Assembly: GCF_902498185.1 (NCBI RefSeq)
Contig: NZ_CABVIX010000001.1
Coordinates: 766,365-830,364 of the forward strand
Origin: Pseudomonas fluorescens
GTDB taxonomy: Bacteria > Pseudomonadota > Gammaproteobacteria > Pseudomonadales > Pseudomonadaceae
DNA: 64,000 nt
Direction of reading: 5' to 3'
Shown: positions 19,790 through 30,595 of the stretch, one piece after another
How the letters are laid out: every line of letters begins with the position of its first letter
Position numbering within the stretch: the first letter of the stretch is position 1
Translations under genes and position numbers: made by a program
Notes under the pieces: generated by a model
The model's input: only the letters and a program-made list of their open reading frames with translations
Told to the model about the DNA's origin: nothing
The model's database searches: none

Positions 19790-19871
19790 ATCGCGGCGGT
19801 TCGCCGCCCCGACCAGCCCGCCCCTACAGGTCCGTAGGAGCGGGCTAGTCGGGGCGCCGAACCGCCGCGAT
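19790..19871. repeat. REP-like long inverted repeat
   Basis: Arms of 38 nt (19790-19827 and 19834-19871) pair with only a few mismatches and a 6-nt loop. The sequence cctacag..gtaggagcgggct with the ccgaaccgccgcgat segment resembles the abundant intergenic REP family of P. putida. It lies between the response regulator promoter and the ilvE stop and may also act as a terminator for ilvE. Confidence 0.75.
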
Positions 19872-19889
19872 CTGGATCATGCGCCCGAC

Positions 19890-20906
19890 TCAGTCGACCT
19901 TGACGATCCATCCAGCTGGCGCTTCGACATCCCCGCTCTGAATGCCAGTCAGCTCGTCATAGAGCTTCTGGGTCACCGGCCCGACCTCGCTTTCGCTGTA
20001 GAACACATGCAGCTTGCCGTCGAACTCGATGCCACCGATCGGCGTGATCACCGCAGCGGTACCGCAGGCGCCGGCTTCCTTGAACTGGTCGAGCTTGTCG
20101 ATCAGTACGTCGCCTTCGACCACGGTCAGGCCCAGACGCGACTGCGCCAGCTCCATCAACGACAGGCGGGTGATGCCTGGCAGTACCGAAGCGGACTTCG
20201 GCGTGATGAACTTGTTGTCGGCCGTGATACCGAAGAAGTTGGCCGAGCCGACCTCTTCGATCTTGGTGTGGGTTAGCGGGTCGAGGTAGATCGCATCGGC
20301 GAAGTTGGCTTTCTTCGCTTCGGCGCCTGGGTGCAGGCTGGCGGCATAGTTGCCACCGACCTTGGCGGCACCGGTGCCTTGCGGGGCAGCGCGGTCGAAG
20401 CTGGAGATCTGGAAGTTGTGCGGCTTCATGCCGCCCTTGAAGTACGAGCCGACCGGGATGGCGAAGATCGAGAAGATGAACTCGGGTGCAGTGCGCACAC
20501 CAATGTTGTCACCGACGCCGATGACGAATGGACGCAGGTAGAGGGCACCCTTGCCGTGCGGCGGGACGAAACGCTCGTTGGCCTTGACCACCTGCTTGCA
20601 CGCCTCGATGAATGCCTCGGTGGACACATGGGGCATCAGCAGGCGGGCGCAGCTGCGCTGCATGCGCGCGGCGTTCTGGTCCGGGCGGAACAGGTTGATC
20701 GAACCGTCCTTGCAGCGATAGGCCTTGAGACCCTCGAAGCATTGCTGGCCATAGTGCAGGGCAGTCGAGCCTTCACTGATGTGCAGCTGGTTGTCTTCGG
20801 TCAGGGTGCCCTGGTCCCACTCGCCATTGCGCCAGTAGGACAGGTAGCGCTTGTCAGTCTTGATGTAGTCGAAGCCCAGTTTGTCCCAGTTGATCTCGTT
20901 ACTCAT
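19890..20906 (-). CDS. ilvE: Branched-chain amino acid aminotransferase
   Basis: About 338 residues, fold-type IV PLP aminotransferase of the longer eukaryote-like BCAT class. PLP lysine K182 lies in GTGAAKVGGNYAAS; the substrate-pocket segment VGSYFKGG and the C-terminal GTAAVITPIG segment are also present. It interconverts Leu, Ile and Val with their 2-keto acids using glutamate/2-oxoglutarate. It stands alone with its own 5' region; the nearest upstream gene is transcribed in the same direction about 140 bp away. Confidence 0.95.
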   Translation of the reverse strand: MSNEINWDKLGFDYIKTDKRYLSYWRNGEWDQGTLTEDNQLHISEGSTALHYGQQCFEGLKAYRCKDGSINLFRPDQNAARMQRSCARLLMPHVSTEAFIEACKQVVKANERFVPPHGKGALYLRPFVIGVGDNIGVRTAPEFIFSIFAIPVGSYFKGGMKPHNFQISSFDRAAPQGTGAAKVGGNYAASLHPGAEAKKANFADAIYLDPLTHTKIEEVGSANFFGITADNKFITPKSASVLPGITRLSLMELAQSRLGLTVVEGDVLIDKLDQFKEAGACGTAAVITPIGGIEFDGKLHVFYSESEVGPVTQKLYDELTGIQSGDVEAPAGWIVKVD

Positions 20907-21047
20907 GACACCCTCGATTGTCTTGCTGATACCTGATCGCTCAGGCCGCCATTATTTGCGCACCTCGCCACGATAATACATCCGCCACGGATCGGAAACG
21001 GCCAGAAACGAATTGGGCACCGGTGCTCTCGAAACCGAGTCCGCCCC

Positions 21048-21410
21048 TTACCCTTGCTGTTCACAAAACCGCAGCCGATTCCCGAACGGATCGGCGATCT
21101 CCATCTGCAACCCCCAGTCCACGCGCTGTGCCTGGGGACGGGAATAGGTATAGCGCTTGGCAAGCAGTTCCTGCTCGAGCGCCACCAGGTCTTCAACCCG
21201 CGCGAAGACCGTGGAGCCTGGGGTGGCATCACCATGATGCTCGCTCAGGTGCAGGATCAATCCGTCGCGGTGGATCTGTGCATAAAGAGGCAGGTCTTCG
21301 GCAAAGCGGTGCTCCCAGTCCAGCGTGAAGCCGAGAAAATCCAGGTAGAACGCTTTGGCTTTATCGACGCAGAAGATACGCAGCACCGGGATGGCAGGGG
21401 CAAATTGCAT
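21048..21410 (-). CDS. VOC-superfamily (glyoxalase/bleomycin-resistance fold) protein
   Basis: 120 residues with the paired beta-alpha-beta-beta-beta VOC layout: LRIFCVDKAKAFYLDFLGF in the first half and DPFGNRLRFCEQ closing the second. The central region LILHLSEHHGDATPG resembles bleomycin-resistance-type binding proteins rather than catalytic glyoxalase I. The start has AAAGGA upstream and removes a spurious extension. Substrate unknown. It is divergent from the urease operon. Confidence 0.8.
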   Translation of the reverse strand: MQFAPAIPVLRIFCVDKAKAFYLDFLGFTLDWEHRFAEDLPLYAQIHRDGLILHLSEHHGDATPGSTVFARVEDLVALEQELLAKRYTYSRPQAQRVDWGLQMEIADPFGNRLRFCEQQG

Positions 21411-21570
21411 GTTTTCAAATCCTTTGAAGTGGCAAGTGGGGTGGCAAGCGCTCCGCAATGGTGCGTTCGCGCACCCGCGCAACGGCGGTGAATGCCTCGC
21501 ACCAGGGCGTTTGCCGAGTTGGCCCGCAACCTGCAAACGCCTGACTGTCGATTACTGATCGATTGGTCAG

Positions 21571-21592
21571 GCATACGCTCTCGGGCGTATGC
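21571..21592. repeat. Inverted repeat upstream of ureD
   Basis: Perfect 8-bp arms gcatacgc / gcgtatgc with a 6-nt loop, about 50 bp before ureD in the divergent intergenic region. It could be a regulator site or an RNA hairpin in the ureD leader. No NtrC/sigma-54 promoter was recognised. Confidence 0.4.
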
Positions 21593-21644
21593 GGGTTGTT
21601 CAACCATGGCGCCCAATGCGCCGTGTCCACCGGGACTTTAAGGC

Positions 21645-22478
21645 ATGTCGCTGCCGGAAACCATCACGCATCAGGATACGCAGTCAGGCTGGAGCGCGGA
21701 GCTAAAGCTGCGCTTCGTTCGCCGCGAGCGCGAGACCCGTATTGGTGCGCGCGCACACTTCGGACCTCTTTTGGTGCAGCGACCCTTTTACCCCGAGGGC
21801 GCGCCCTGCCATGTCTATGTCCTGCACCCGCCAGGAGGCATTGTGGGTGGCGATCGTCTGGCCCTGGATATCCATCTGGAGGAGGGCAGCCATGCGTTGC
21901 TGACGATGCCGGGGGCCAGCAAGTTCTACCGCAGTGCCGGGCCCACCTCCCAGCTTACGCAGCATTTCCGACTGGAGCAGGGCAGCACCCTGGAGTGGCT
22001 GCCGCAGGACAGCATCTTCTTCGCCGGTGCCCGCGCTGCGCTGCAGAGCCGCTTCACGCTGGCGCCCAATGCCCGCCTGCTGGCCTGGGAAACCCTGTGC
22101 CTGGGACGTCCAGTAATGAACGAGACGTTCAGCCACGGCACGCTCGACAGCCGGCTGATCATCGACATGCCCGGCGACCCCGGCCTGCATGAACGTCTGC
22201 GTCTTGAGGGCGGAAACCTGAACAAACTAGCCGGCTACCCACTGCTGGCCACTTTCTGCGCCGCGCCCGCCGACGCCACCACGCTGGACCTCGTGCGCGC
22301 CGAACTCGAAGACGTGACGACACCCGCTGGCGCCACATTGCTAGGGCAGTTGCTGGTGATCCGCCTGCTCGACCACGACAACCAACATCTGCAACGCACC
22401 TTGCAACGCTTGTGGCATGTGCTGCGCCCGGCCGTGATCGGTTTGGCGCCATGCCCGCCGCGTATCTGGGCTACCTGA
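21645..22478 (+). CDS. ureD: Urease accessory protein UreD
   Basis: 277 residues, matching the UreD/UreH family (SAELKLRF..., [41 protein letters not shown]). UreD is the scaffold on which apo-urease meets UreF and UreG for delivery of nickel and CO2. It is the first gene of a contiguous eight-gene urease cluster, and the next gene, ureA, begins 10 nt after its stop. Confidence 0.95.
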   Translation: MSLPETITHQDTQSGWSAELKLRFVRRERETRIGARAHFGPLLVQRPFYPEGAPCHVYVLHPPGGIVGGDRLALDIHLEEGSHALLTMPGASKFYRSAGPTSQLTQHFRLEQGSTLEWLPQDSIFFAGARAALQSRFTLAPNARLLAWETLCLGRPVMNETFSHGTLDSRLIIDMPGDPGLHERLRLEGGNLNKLAGYPLLATFCAAPADATTLDLVRAELEDVTTPAGATLLGQLLVIRLLDHDNQHLQRTLQRLWHVLRPAVIGLAPCPPRIWAT

Positions 22479-22488
22479 GAGAGGCACG

Positions 22489-22791
22489 ATGGAGCTGACC
22501 CCTAGAGAGAAAGACAAGCTGCTGCTGTTCACCGCAGCCTTGCTGGCCGAGCGTCGCCGCGACCGTGGCGTGAAGCTCAACTATCCCGAAGCCGTGGCCT
22601 TGATCAGTGCTGCGGTGCTGGAAGGCGCGCGCGATGGCCGCACCGTGGCAGAGCTGATGAGCCTGGGGCGCGACGTGCTCACCCGCGAGCAGGTCATGGA
22701 GGGGGTCCCCGAGATGATCCACGACGTCCAGGTCGAAGCCACATTTCCCGACGGCACGAAACTGGTGACCGTGCATGACCCCATCGTCTGA
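22489..22791 (+). CDS. ureA: Urease gamma subunit
   Basis: 100 residues, the standard length, beginning [20 protein letters not shown] with the conserved [13 protein letters not shown] and the C-terminal [14 protein letters not shown]. It is a structural subunit of the (alpha beta gamma)3 urease. The ATG follows a GAGAGG site. The beta subunit follows after an 18-nt gap; no intervening acetyltransferase gene is present. Confidence 0.97.
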   Translation: MELTPREKDKLLLFTAALLAERRRDRGVKLNYPEAVALISAAVLEGARDGRTVAELMSLGRDVLTREQVMEGVPEMIHDVQVEATFPDGTKLVTVHDPIV

Positions 22792-22809
22792 CAGCCGCAG
22801 GAGCACAGC

Positions 22810-23123
22810 ATGATCCCAGGAGAAGTCCAGGTCGCCCCCGGCGACATCGAACTCAACGCCGGTCGCCCGACCTCCAGCGTCAGCGTGGCCAACCATGGCG
22901 ACCGACCGGTGCAGGTCGGCTCGCACTATCACTTTTTCGAGGTCAACGACGCGCTGGTGTTCGACCGTGCCGCAGCCCGTGGTTACCGGCTGGACATTCC
23001 CGCCGGCACCGCGATCCGCTTCGAGCCAGGCCAGGCTCGCACCGTGCAACTGGTGGCCTATGCAGGCAAACGAGAGGTCTACGGCTTTCAGGGCAGGGTG
23101 ATGGGGCCGCTGGAGGAGCAAGC

Positions 23124-23127
<4 letters not shown>
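22810..23127 (+). CDS. ureB: Urease beta subunit
   Basis: 105 residues: [30 protein letters not shown], the [13 protein letters not shown] segment and YGFQGRVMG, all standard for UreB. It is a structural subunit packing against UreC. The stop overlaps the ureC ATG (ATGA). Confidence 0.97.
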
Positions 23128-24827
<1,700 letters not shown>

Positions 24828-24837
24828 TGGAGGCTAC

Positions 24838-25341
24838 ATGATTGTTCTGACCCGTCGTATCACCGAGGGGGCCGCGACCACCGGCAGCGTCACGCTGAGC
24901 GTGGACGCGCGCATCAAGAGCCGCCTGCGCGTGCAGCTCGACGATGGTCGCGACGCTGGGCTGATGCTTGAACGTGGCCACCTGTTGCGTGGCGGCGAAC
25001 TGCTCAGCGACGAGCACGGCGTCCACGTGATCCGCGTGCTCGCAGCAAACGAAGCGGTATCCACCGTACGCTGCGCCGACCCGTTGCTGCTGGCCCGCGC
25101 CGCCTACCACCTGGGGAACCGGCACGTGCCGCTGCAGATCGAGTCCGGCTTGCTGCGCTACCAGCACGACCACGTGCTGGACGACATGCTGCGCGGCCTG
25201 GGCCTCGCGGCCGAGACCGAGCAGGCGCCGTTCGAGCCCGAGGCCGGCGCCTACCAGAGCGCCCCGCACGGTCACAGTCACGGCCATGATCACGGCCAGG
25301 ATCATCCTTTCGTGCGGCTCCCTGGCCACGCTCACTCCTGA
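24838..25341 (+). CDS. ureE: Urease nickel metallochaperone UreE
   Basis: 167 residues. N-terminal peptide-binding domain (VLTRRI...), C-terminal metal domain with GNRHVPLQIE, and a His-rich nickel-binding tail (HGHSHGHDHGQDH, then HAHS at the end). It delivers nickel to UreG. It lies 10 nt after ureC with AGGAGG-like sequence before the ATG. Confidence 0.96.
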   Translation: MIVLTRRITEGAATTGSVTLSVDARIKSRLRVQLDDGRDAGLMLERGHLLRGGELLSDEHGVHVIRVLAANEAVSTVRCADPLLLARAAYHLGNRHVPLQIESGLLRYQHDHVLDDMLRGLGLAAETEQAPFEPEAGAYQSAPHGHSHGHDHGQDHPFVRLPGHAHS

Positions 25342-25365
25342 TCTCCACCCGAAGAAGAAACCGCC

Positions 25366-25911
25366 ATGAAAAAATCCCTCGTCCTGATCCTCCTGCTGGT
25401 CTGCGTACCTGCCTTCGCCCATCCCGGCCATGACACGCATCCGCTGCAGGACGGTCTGCTGCACCCACTTACCGGCCTCGACCACCTGCTCATGTTGCTG
25501 GGCACCGGCGTACTCGCCGCGCTGACCGGCCGCACCTTGACCCTACCGCTGATGACCTTGGGCGCGATGTTCGGCGGCGCCATGCTCGGGCACCTGTTCG
25601 GCGGCGTGATCGGCATGGAACAGATGATCATTGGCTCGCTGCTGGTGGCGGCCGCCGCTTTGCTGGTGCCTGGCCGTCAGCTGCTGCTTGCCCTGGCCAT
25701 GCCGCTGTTCGCGCTGTTCCATGGCTGGGCCCATGGCGTGGAAGCCAGCCCCGGCGCGTTCTGGTTGTTCAGTGCAGGCTTCGTGGCGGTCAGCGGCCTG
25801 TTGCTGGCGGCGGGCTTCGGCGCAGGTGTCCTGCTACGTCGCCATGCTCGCTTGCAGCAAGCCTTCGGTGGCGGCCTGCTGGCGGGCGCGGCGCTGGTAC
25901 TGGCCGGCTGA
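25366..25911 (+). CDS. ureJ: HupE/UreJ-family membrane protein (putative nickel permease)
   Basis: 181 residues with a cleavable-looking N-terminus (MKKSLVLILLLVCVPAFA), then HPGHD, the GLDHLLMLLG motif and FHGWAHG, which are hallmarks of HupE/UreJ. Five to six hydrophobic helices follow. Members are thought to move nickel across the cytoplasmic membrane; for UreJ that is by analogy with HupE. Its stop overlaps the ureF start by one base (TGATG). Confidence 0.9.
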   Translation: MKKSLVLILLLVCVPAFAHPGHDTHPLQDGLLHPLTGLDHLLMLLGTGVLAALTGRTLTLPLMTLGAMFGGAMLGHLFGGVIGMEQMIIGSLLVAAAALLVPGRQLLLALAMPLFALFHGWAHGVEASPGAFWLFSAGFVAVSGLLLAAGFGAGVLLRRHARLQQAFGGGLLAGAALVLAG

Positions 25912-26585
25912 TGCAAGCTGATCTGGCACTGTTGCGCGTGCTGCAGCTGGCCAGCCCCGGCTTGCCAGTGGGCGGCTTCACTTACTCGCAAGGTCTGGAA
26001 TGGGCCGTCGAGGCGGGGTGGGTGGCTGACACCGCTGGCTTTTGCGCCTGGCAGCGCGAGCAGTTGCACGACACCCTGGGTTGTCTCGACTGGCCCGTAC
26101 TGGCGCGCCTGTACCGCGCCTGCCAGGCCGACGATATCCAGGCCTTCGCACATTGGACGCGATTCTTGCTGGCCAACCGAGAGACCGCCGAGCTGCGCCT
26201 TGAAGAGCGCCAGCGCGGCAGCGCCATGGCACGCCTGCTCGATGGCTGGCAACTGGCACAGGATCCGGCCTGGCGCGACAGTCTCGTGCAGAGCCAGCTT
26301 GCCGGTATGGCTTGGTTGGGTGCGCACTGGAACGTTCCCCTGCGTGACCTCTCTCTCGGCCATGGCTTTGCCTGGCTTGAGGGCGCGGTCATGGCCGGGG
26401 TCAAGCTGGTGCCCTTTGGCCAGCAGGCTGCCCAGACCTTGCTGCGTGACCTCAGCCAAGCGCTGCCCGAGGTGCTCGACCAGGCACTGGCGCTGGGCGA
26501 CGACCAGCTTGGCGGCAGCCTGCCGCTGCTGGCCATCGCCTCGGCGCGACACGAAACCCAATACACCCGATTGTTCCGTTCTTGA
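25911..26585 (+). CDS. ureF: Urease accessory protein UreF
   Basis: 224 residues, all-helical UreF family: [38 protein letters not shown] and a C-terminal [14 protein letters not shown]. UreF bridges UreD and UreG and acts as a fidelity factor during GTP-dependent activation. Overlaps ureJ by one base; ureG follows immediately. Confidence 0.95.
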   Translation: MQADLALLRVLQLASPGLPVGGFTYSQGLEWAVEAGWVADTAGFCAWQREQLHDTLGCLDWPVLARLYRACQADDIQAFAHWTRFLLANRETAELRLEERQRGSAMARLLDGWQLAQDPAWRDSLVQSQLAGMAWLGAHWNVPLRDLSLGHGFAWLEGAVMAGVKLVPFGQQAAQTLLRDLSQALPEVLDQALALGDDQLGGSLPLLAIASARHETQYTRLFRS

Positions 26586-26596
26586 GGACTGCCCCC

Positions 26597-27220
26597 ATGC
26601 AAAGCTACCAACAACCCCTGCGCGTCGGCGTCGGCGGCCCTGTCGGCTCCGGCAAGACCGCGTTGCTCGAAGCCCTGTGCAAGGCCATGCGCGACCACTA
26701 TGAAATCGCCGTGGTGACCAACGACATCTACACCAAGGAAGACCAGCGCATCCTCACCGAAGCCGGCGCCCTGGCGCCTGAGCGCATCGTCGGTGTCGAA
26801 ACCGGTGGCTGCCCGCACACCGCCATCCGCGAGGATGCCTCCATGAACCTCGCGGCGGTCGAGGACCTGGCGCGCAAGTTCGGCAACCTCGAAGTCATCT
26901 TTGTCGAGAGCGGGGGAGACAACCTCAGCGCCACCTTCAGCCCTGAGCTTGCCGACCTGACGGTGTACGTGATCGACGTGGCCGAAGGCGAGAAGATCCC
27001 GCGCAAGGGCGGGCCGGGCATTACCAAGTCGGACTTCCTGGTGATCAACAAGATCGACCTGGCGCCCTATGTCGGGGCTTCGCTGGAAGTCATGGAAAAG
27101 GACACCCACCGGATGCGCCCTGAGCGGCCCTGGGCGTTTACCAACCTGAAGACGGGGCAAGGGTTGCAGGCGGTGATCGATTTCATCGTCGAGCGGGGAA
27201 TGTTGCGCGCGCGGGGGTGA
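26597..27220 (+). CDS. ureG: Urease accessory GTPase UreG
   Basis: 207 residues. P-loop GGPVGSGKT at 13-21, the nickel-binding CPH motif with Cys72 and His74 ([14 protein letters not shown]), the [14 protein letters not shown] segment and [11 protein letters not shown] (an NKxD guanine motif). Its GTP hydrolysis drives nickel insertion into urease. The ATG at 26597 with GAGGA upstream is preferred to a TTG five codons earlier. Last gene of the cluster. Confidence 0.97.
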   Translation: MQSYQQPLRVGVGGPVGSGKTALLEALCKAMRDHYEIAVVTNDIYTKEDQRILTEAGALAPERIVGVETGGCPHTAIREDASMNLAAVEDLARKFGNLEVIFVESGGDNLSATFSPELADLTVYVIDVAEGEKIPRKGGPGITKSDFLVINKIDLAPYVGASLEVMEKDTHRMRPERPWAFTNLKTGQGLQAVIDFIVERGMLRARG

Positions 27221-27247
27221 TCGGGGCTGCCGTACCTGTGGGTCAGG

Positions 27248-27284
27248 GCGGCCTCATCGCGCCGAACCGCGGCGATGAGGTCGC
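27248..27284. terminator. REP-like hairpin between convergent ureG and MFS gene
   Basis: Arms gcggcctcatcgc / gcgatgaggtcgc (13 bp, one mismatch) around an 11-nt loop that contains gccgaaccgcg, the same core as the larger REP-like repeat near 19.8 kb. Probably serves as a bidirectional terminator. Confidence 0.6.
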
Positions 27285-27291
27285 TCCTGCC

Positions 27292-28497
27292 TTACACCGC
27301 TATCGCTGGCGACATCTGCACCGACTCCCGGCGAACACTGGCCAACGGCACGATCACCAGCAGCAGGGTCAGTACCACGGTCACGCCAATCCCCCAGGCC
27401 GCCAGGCTGAACCCACCCACTGAGATCAATCCGCCGGAAATCGCCGGCCCCACTGCCAGGCCCAGGCTCAGGAAGCTGCTGGCCGCCGCCACGACGCGGC
27501 CTTCGCGGTCGAGCTCCGCGGCCAGGCCAGTGAGGTAGCTCAGGGCGTAGAAGTAGGTGACGCAGATGGTCATGACTCCCGCGGTATACAAGGTCTTGGA
27601 GTGCTCCCCAAGCACGTAGCTGAGGCTGGTCCCACCGGTCAGCAGGATCGCGAGAATCACCGGGGTGCTCATCCCGAAGCGCTTGCCGATCATCGCGGCG
27701 ACCAATGGGCCGATCAGGCCGACTACCGATTGCACCGACAGCAGCACGCCGAGCTCGTCACCGGTGTAGCCGACCAGGGTGCCGATGCGCTCGACAAATG
27801 CCCAGCCCATGGTGTCACGGGCCTGGAAAACGAACATCGCGAGCATCATGCAGATGGCCGGCAGGCTCAGCAGCACGTTGCCCGAACCGCCCTTGCGTGC
27901 ACCGGCCAACGGGACGGCCTCGGCGACGGGTGCGCGTTGCGCGAGCATGGGGATGGCCAGCAGCATCACCGCCATGGTTGCGGCCATGGCGTAGTACAGC
28001 CCCGGCAGGCCATACAGCGCCATGACTTTGGCGTAGCCGAGCATGACCACAATCATCAGCAGCACCGACAGCACGTTCATGTGCCCGGCGATGCGGTCCG
28101 GATGCCGGGCACTCGACACCGCGGCGTTACCGCAGGCCAGCGCCAGGCCTGCACCGAGCCCGGCCAGGCAACGCACGGCCGCCAGGGCGTAGATATCCCC
28201 TATGTTGGCGCTCGCAATGTTGGCCAGGATGGCCAGCAGGGTACCGCCGAGCGCAAGCGTCCTGCGTGGCGCACGACCCATGAACGGGGCGATCAGCAAC
28301 GAGGCGAGCATGGTGAAGCCGAATTCGGCGGACATCAGGAGTCCGGCCTGGGCCTCGTTGAGCGCAAGGTCATGAATGATCGCGCTGATCAGGAAGGGCA
28401 AGGCCCACAGCCCCAGCAGGCCGACGCCGTAGGCAGATGCTGCGGCGGAGAACACCAGGCTCCAGCTCTCAGGCAGGAAATTTCGTATTGTTTTCAT
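27292..28497 (-). CDS. Major facilitator superfamily transporter
   Basis: 401 residues from the ATG with AGGGA upstream; an extension of 8 codons is rejected. About 12 hydrophobic helices, with a DHA/sugar-porter-like loop (FMGRAPRRTLALGG) between TM2 and TM3 and the GYTGDELGVLLSVQ stretch at the start of the second half. It is the last gene in a minus-strand run with the DUF3445 N-demethylase, 68 bp downstream of it, so it may import the methylated amine or export a product. The substrate is not determinable from sequence. Confidence 0.82.
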   Translation of the reverse strand: MKTIRNFLPESWSLVFSAAASAYGVGLLGLWALPFLISAIIHDLALNEAQAGLLMSAEFGFTMLASLLIAPFMGRAPRRTLALGGTLLAILANIASANIGDIYALAAVRCLAGLGAGLALACGNAAVSSARHPDRIAGHMNVLSVLLMIVVMLGYAKVMALYGLPGLYYAMAATMAVMLLAIPMLAQRAPVAEAVPLAGARKGGSGNVLLSLPAICMMLAMFVFQARDTMGWAFVERIGTLVGYTGDELGVLLSVQSVVGLIGPLVAAMIGKRFGMSTPVILAILLTGGTSLSYVLGEHSKTLYTAGVMTICVTYFYALSYLTGLAAELDREGRVVAAASSFLSLGLAVGPAISGGLISVGGFSLAAWGIGVTVVLTLLLVIVPLASVRRESVQMSPAIAV

Positions 28498-28565
28498 GGG
28501 TGATCCCTGGATGGCAAGCACATCGATGGGTAGCGGCGCACCGCGCGGGCGCGCCTGTGAAAGTG

Positions 28566-29609
28566 TTACTGCTGGCTCTCGTCGACCGGGGTGCCGTCGT
28601 CGTATTGCGAGAGCCAGGCAACCATGGCATCGCGATAGCGAGTGAAGCCCTTGTAGTCCACCAGCTCCTGGTCAAGGTCGCGGATGACCCGGTGCATCCG
28701 CTTGGCCCATTGCGGCGCGAACTCGGCCAATTGCTCGAGGCTGACAAGGTAGGTGCGCACCGGGAACAGCACGGCGTTGCTGCGTGGCAGGCGGTGCAGC
28801 GGCTGCAGCTCGACGCGCAGGTTGACCAGCTGGCCCACGTTTTCGGCAGTGACCACCGTGCGGTCCGGCGCCCAGTCAGGCAGGGTCTCGGCCGAGGTCT
28901 CAAGGCGCGGATTGACGGTGATCGACCAGTTGGTACGACGTACCGGGTGGCCCGGGCGCAGGCGCAGCAAGAACTTCAGCGCGCGCTGCAGGATGCCCAT
29001 TTCATGCAGCTTGGGCACCGGACCGTGAAACTCCATGAAGCTCATGCCAAGGTTGAAGCGCAGCGAATAATCCGCGCGCTGGGTGGCCATGCCCGCGCCC
29101 ATCACCAGGGTCTCATCGCGCTCTTCGAGCAGGATGAACTCGCCTTGCGCCTGTCGGGTGATGTACTCCATCGGGTCCATCGGCAAGGTGCTGGCGTCAC
29201 CGAACGTGAAGGTCTGGTCGATCTGCAGCGGGCGGTTGATCCAGTGCCACTGGCTGCCCTTTTTTTCCAAGGTGAAATGCTCGGGAAAATCGCGTGAGTA
29301 CGATTCCATGAGCAGTTCGAGCAGGTCCCACTGTGCCTCCATCATGTGCGGCAGCGCTGCGTAGTGCACACCGGGCTGGCCATCGAGCGTCTGCGCCCGG
29401 TGATGACACTCGGAGATGTAATGCTCGTCGATATCGAACTGCGCGCGCAGCGCACCGGTGCCAAAGGGCACATGCGGCTCGACGTTCATCGAGTACATGT
29501 ACTGGTCTTCGGGGTACGGGAACGGCAGGCGCAACACGGCGTCGCAGCTGTTGGAGTAGGTGTGCTCGCCAACGTCGGCGTAGGTTTCGATCGGCTTGAA
29601 AACGGTCAT
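28566..29609 (-). CDS. DUF3445 heme-dependent oxidative N-demethylase family protein
   Basis: 347 residues from the ATG chosen (MTVFKPIETYADVG); the in-frame extension upstream overlaps the reductase gene end and is rejected. The sequence fits the DUF3445 family, whose characterised members (HODM in fungi and Pseudomonas, and a subunit of bacterial dimethylamine monooxygenase) use heme and O2 to remove a methyl group from secondary amines as formaldehyde. It lies 17 bp after the reductase gene and in a run with a DmmA-like gene, exactly the partners expected. The natural substrate here is inferred only as an N-methylated amine. Confidence 0.8.
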   Translation of the reverse strand: MTVFKPIETYADVGEHTYSNSCDAVLRLPFPYPEDQYMYSMNVEPHVPFGTGALRAQFDIDEHYISECHHRAQTLDGQPGVHYAALPHMMEAQWDLLELLMESYSRDFPEHFTLEKKGSQWHWINRPLQIDQTFTFGDASTLPMDPMEYITRQAQGEFILLEERDETLVMGAGMATQRADYSLRFNLGMSFMEFHGPVPKLHEMGILQRALKFLLRLRPGHPVRRTNWSITVNPRLETSAETLPDWAPDRTVVTAENVGQLVNLRVELQPLHRLPRSNAVLFPVRTYLVSLEQLAEFAPQWAKRMHRVIRDLDQELVDYKGFTRYRDAMVAWLSQYDDGTPVDESQQ

Positions 29610-29626
29610 CTTGTTATTGTCCTGTT

Positions 29627-30595
29627 TCAGAGGTCTACGACCAGGCGGCTGCAGTTGGCGCGGGATACGCAAGGCATGAATTTGCGGCGGCTCGACTTGT
29701 CTTCCTCACTGAGCCAGTCATCGCGGTGGTCGAGTTCGCCCTCGACTTCGAGCACTTCGGTTTCGCAGTAGCCACAGGCGCCGCCGCGGCACAGGTAGGG
29801 CACCTTGTAGCCGGCCTGTTCGGCGGCTTCGAGCAGCGACTGCTCGGCCGGCACCTCGATCGTCACACCCTGGCGCGCCAGGGTGACGCTGAACGGCTGG
29901 CCGCTGGAACCTTGCTCGACAAAGCGCTCGTAATGGATGTGACTGTCGGTCCAGCCCAGGGCGTGCGCGCTGTCGAGGGTGTCGTCGATCATGCTGTCCG
30001 GACCGCACACATACACGTGGCTGCCCAAGGGGCGCGCTGCCAGCACGTCACGGATATTCAGGCGGGCGCCGTGGCCTTGTACATAAAGGTGCACCCGCTC
30101 GCCGAAGCGCGCCTTGAGTTCCAGGCCCAGCGCGGTGTGCTCCGGCCCTCGCACGGCCAGATGCAGCTCGAAAGCCGCCTGCTTGATCTGCAGCTCTTCG
30201 AGTTGCGAATACACCGGCGTGATGCCTACGCCCCCGGCAATGAACAGGTGCTGGCGGGCGTGCTTGGCCAGCGGGAACAGGTTGGCGGGCTGCAGGATCT
30301 GCAGCAGGTCGCCTTCCACCACCTGATCGTGCAGGTGACGCGAGCCGCCGCGTCCTTCGCACACCCGGCGAACAGCGATCTGGTAGGCGCTGGAATCGTA
30401 GGGCGAGCTCATCAGCGAGTAGGCATTGCGGTGGGTCTTGTCGCCCGCTTCCAGCACGACCACCACGTGGCTGCCGCCTGAAAACGCGGGCAAGTGCTTG
30501 CCCTGCGGGTCGACCAGGGTGAAACGCTTTATCTCCGGGGTCATCGACTCGATGCGGGCCACGCGCACGCTCAAGGTGCCGTTATGGGTATTCAT
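29627..30595 (-). CDS. Phthalate-dioxygenase-reductase-type oxidoreductase (flavin / NAD / C-terminal [2Fe-2S])
   Basis: 322 residues. Flavin-binding beta barrel about 1-100 (RNAYSLMSSPYD), NAD-binding domain about 110-225 (LFIAGGVGITPVYS, VCGPDSMID), and a plant-type [2Fe-2S] ferredoxin domain with C269, C274, C277 and C309 (CRGGACGYC ... MPC). It resembles VanB/PDR reductases and should pass electrons from NAD(P)H to the adjacent heme N-demethylase. The start overlaps the stop of the DmmA-like gene by 4 bases, indicating coupled expression. Confidence 0.88.
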   Translation of the reverse strand: MNTHNGTLSVRVARIESMTPEIKRFTLVDPQGKHLPAFSGGSHVVVVLEAGDKTHRNAYSLMSSPYDSSAYQIAVRRVCEGRGGSRHLHDQVVEGDLLQILQPANLFPLAKHARQHLFIAGGVGITPVYSQLEELQIKQAAFELHLAVRGPEHTALGLELKARFGERVHLYVQGHGARLNIRDVLAARPLGSHVYVCGPDSMIDDTLDSAHALGWTDSHIHYERFVEQGSSGQPFSVTLARQGVTIEVPAEQSLLEAAEQAGYKVPYLCRGGACGYCETEVLEVEGELDHRDDWLSEEDKSSRRKFMPCVSRANCSRLVVDL

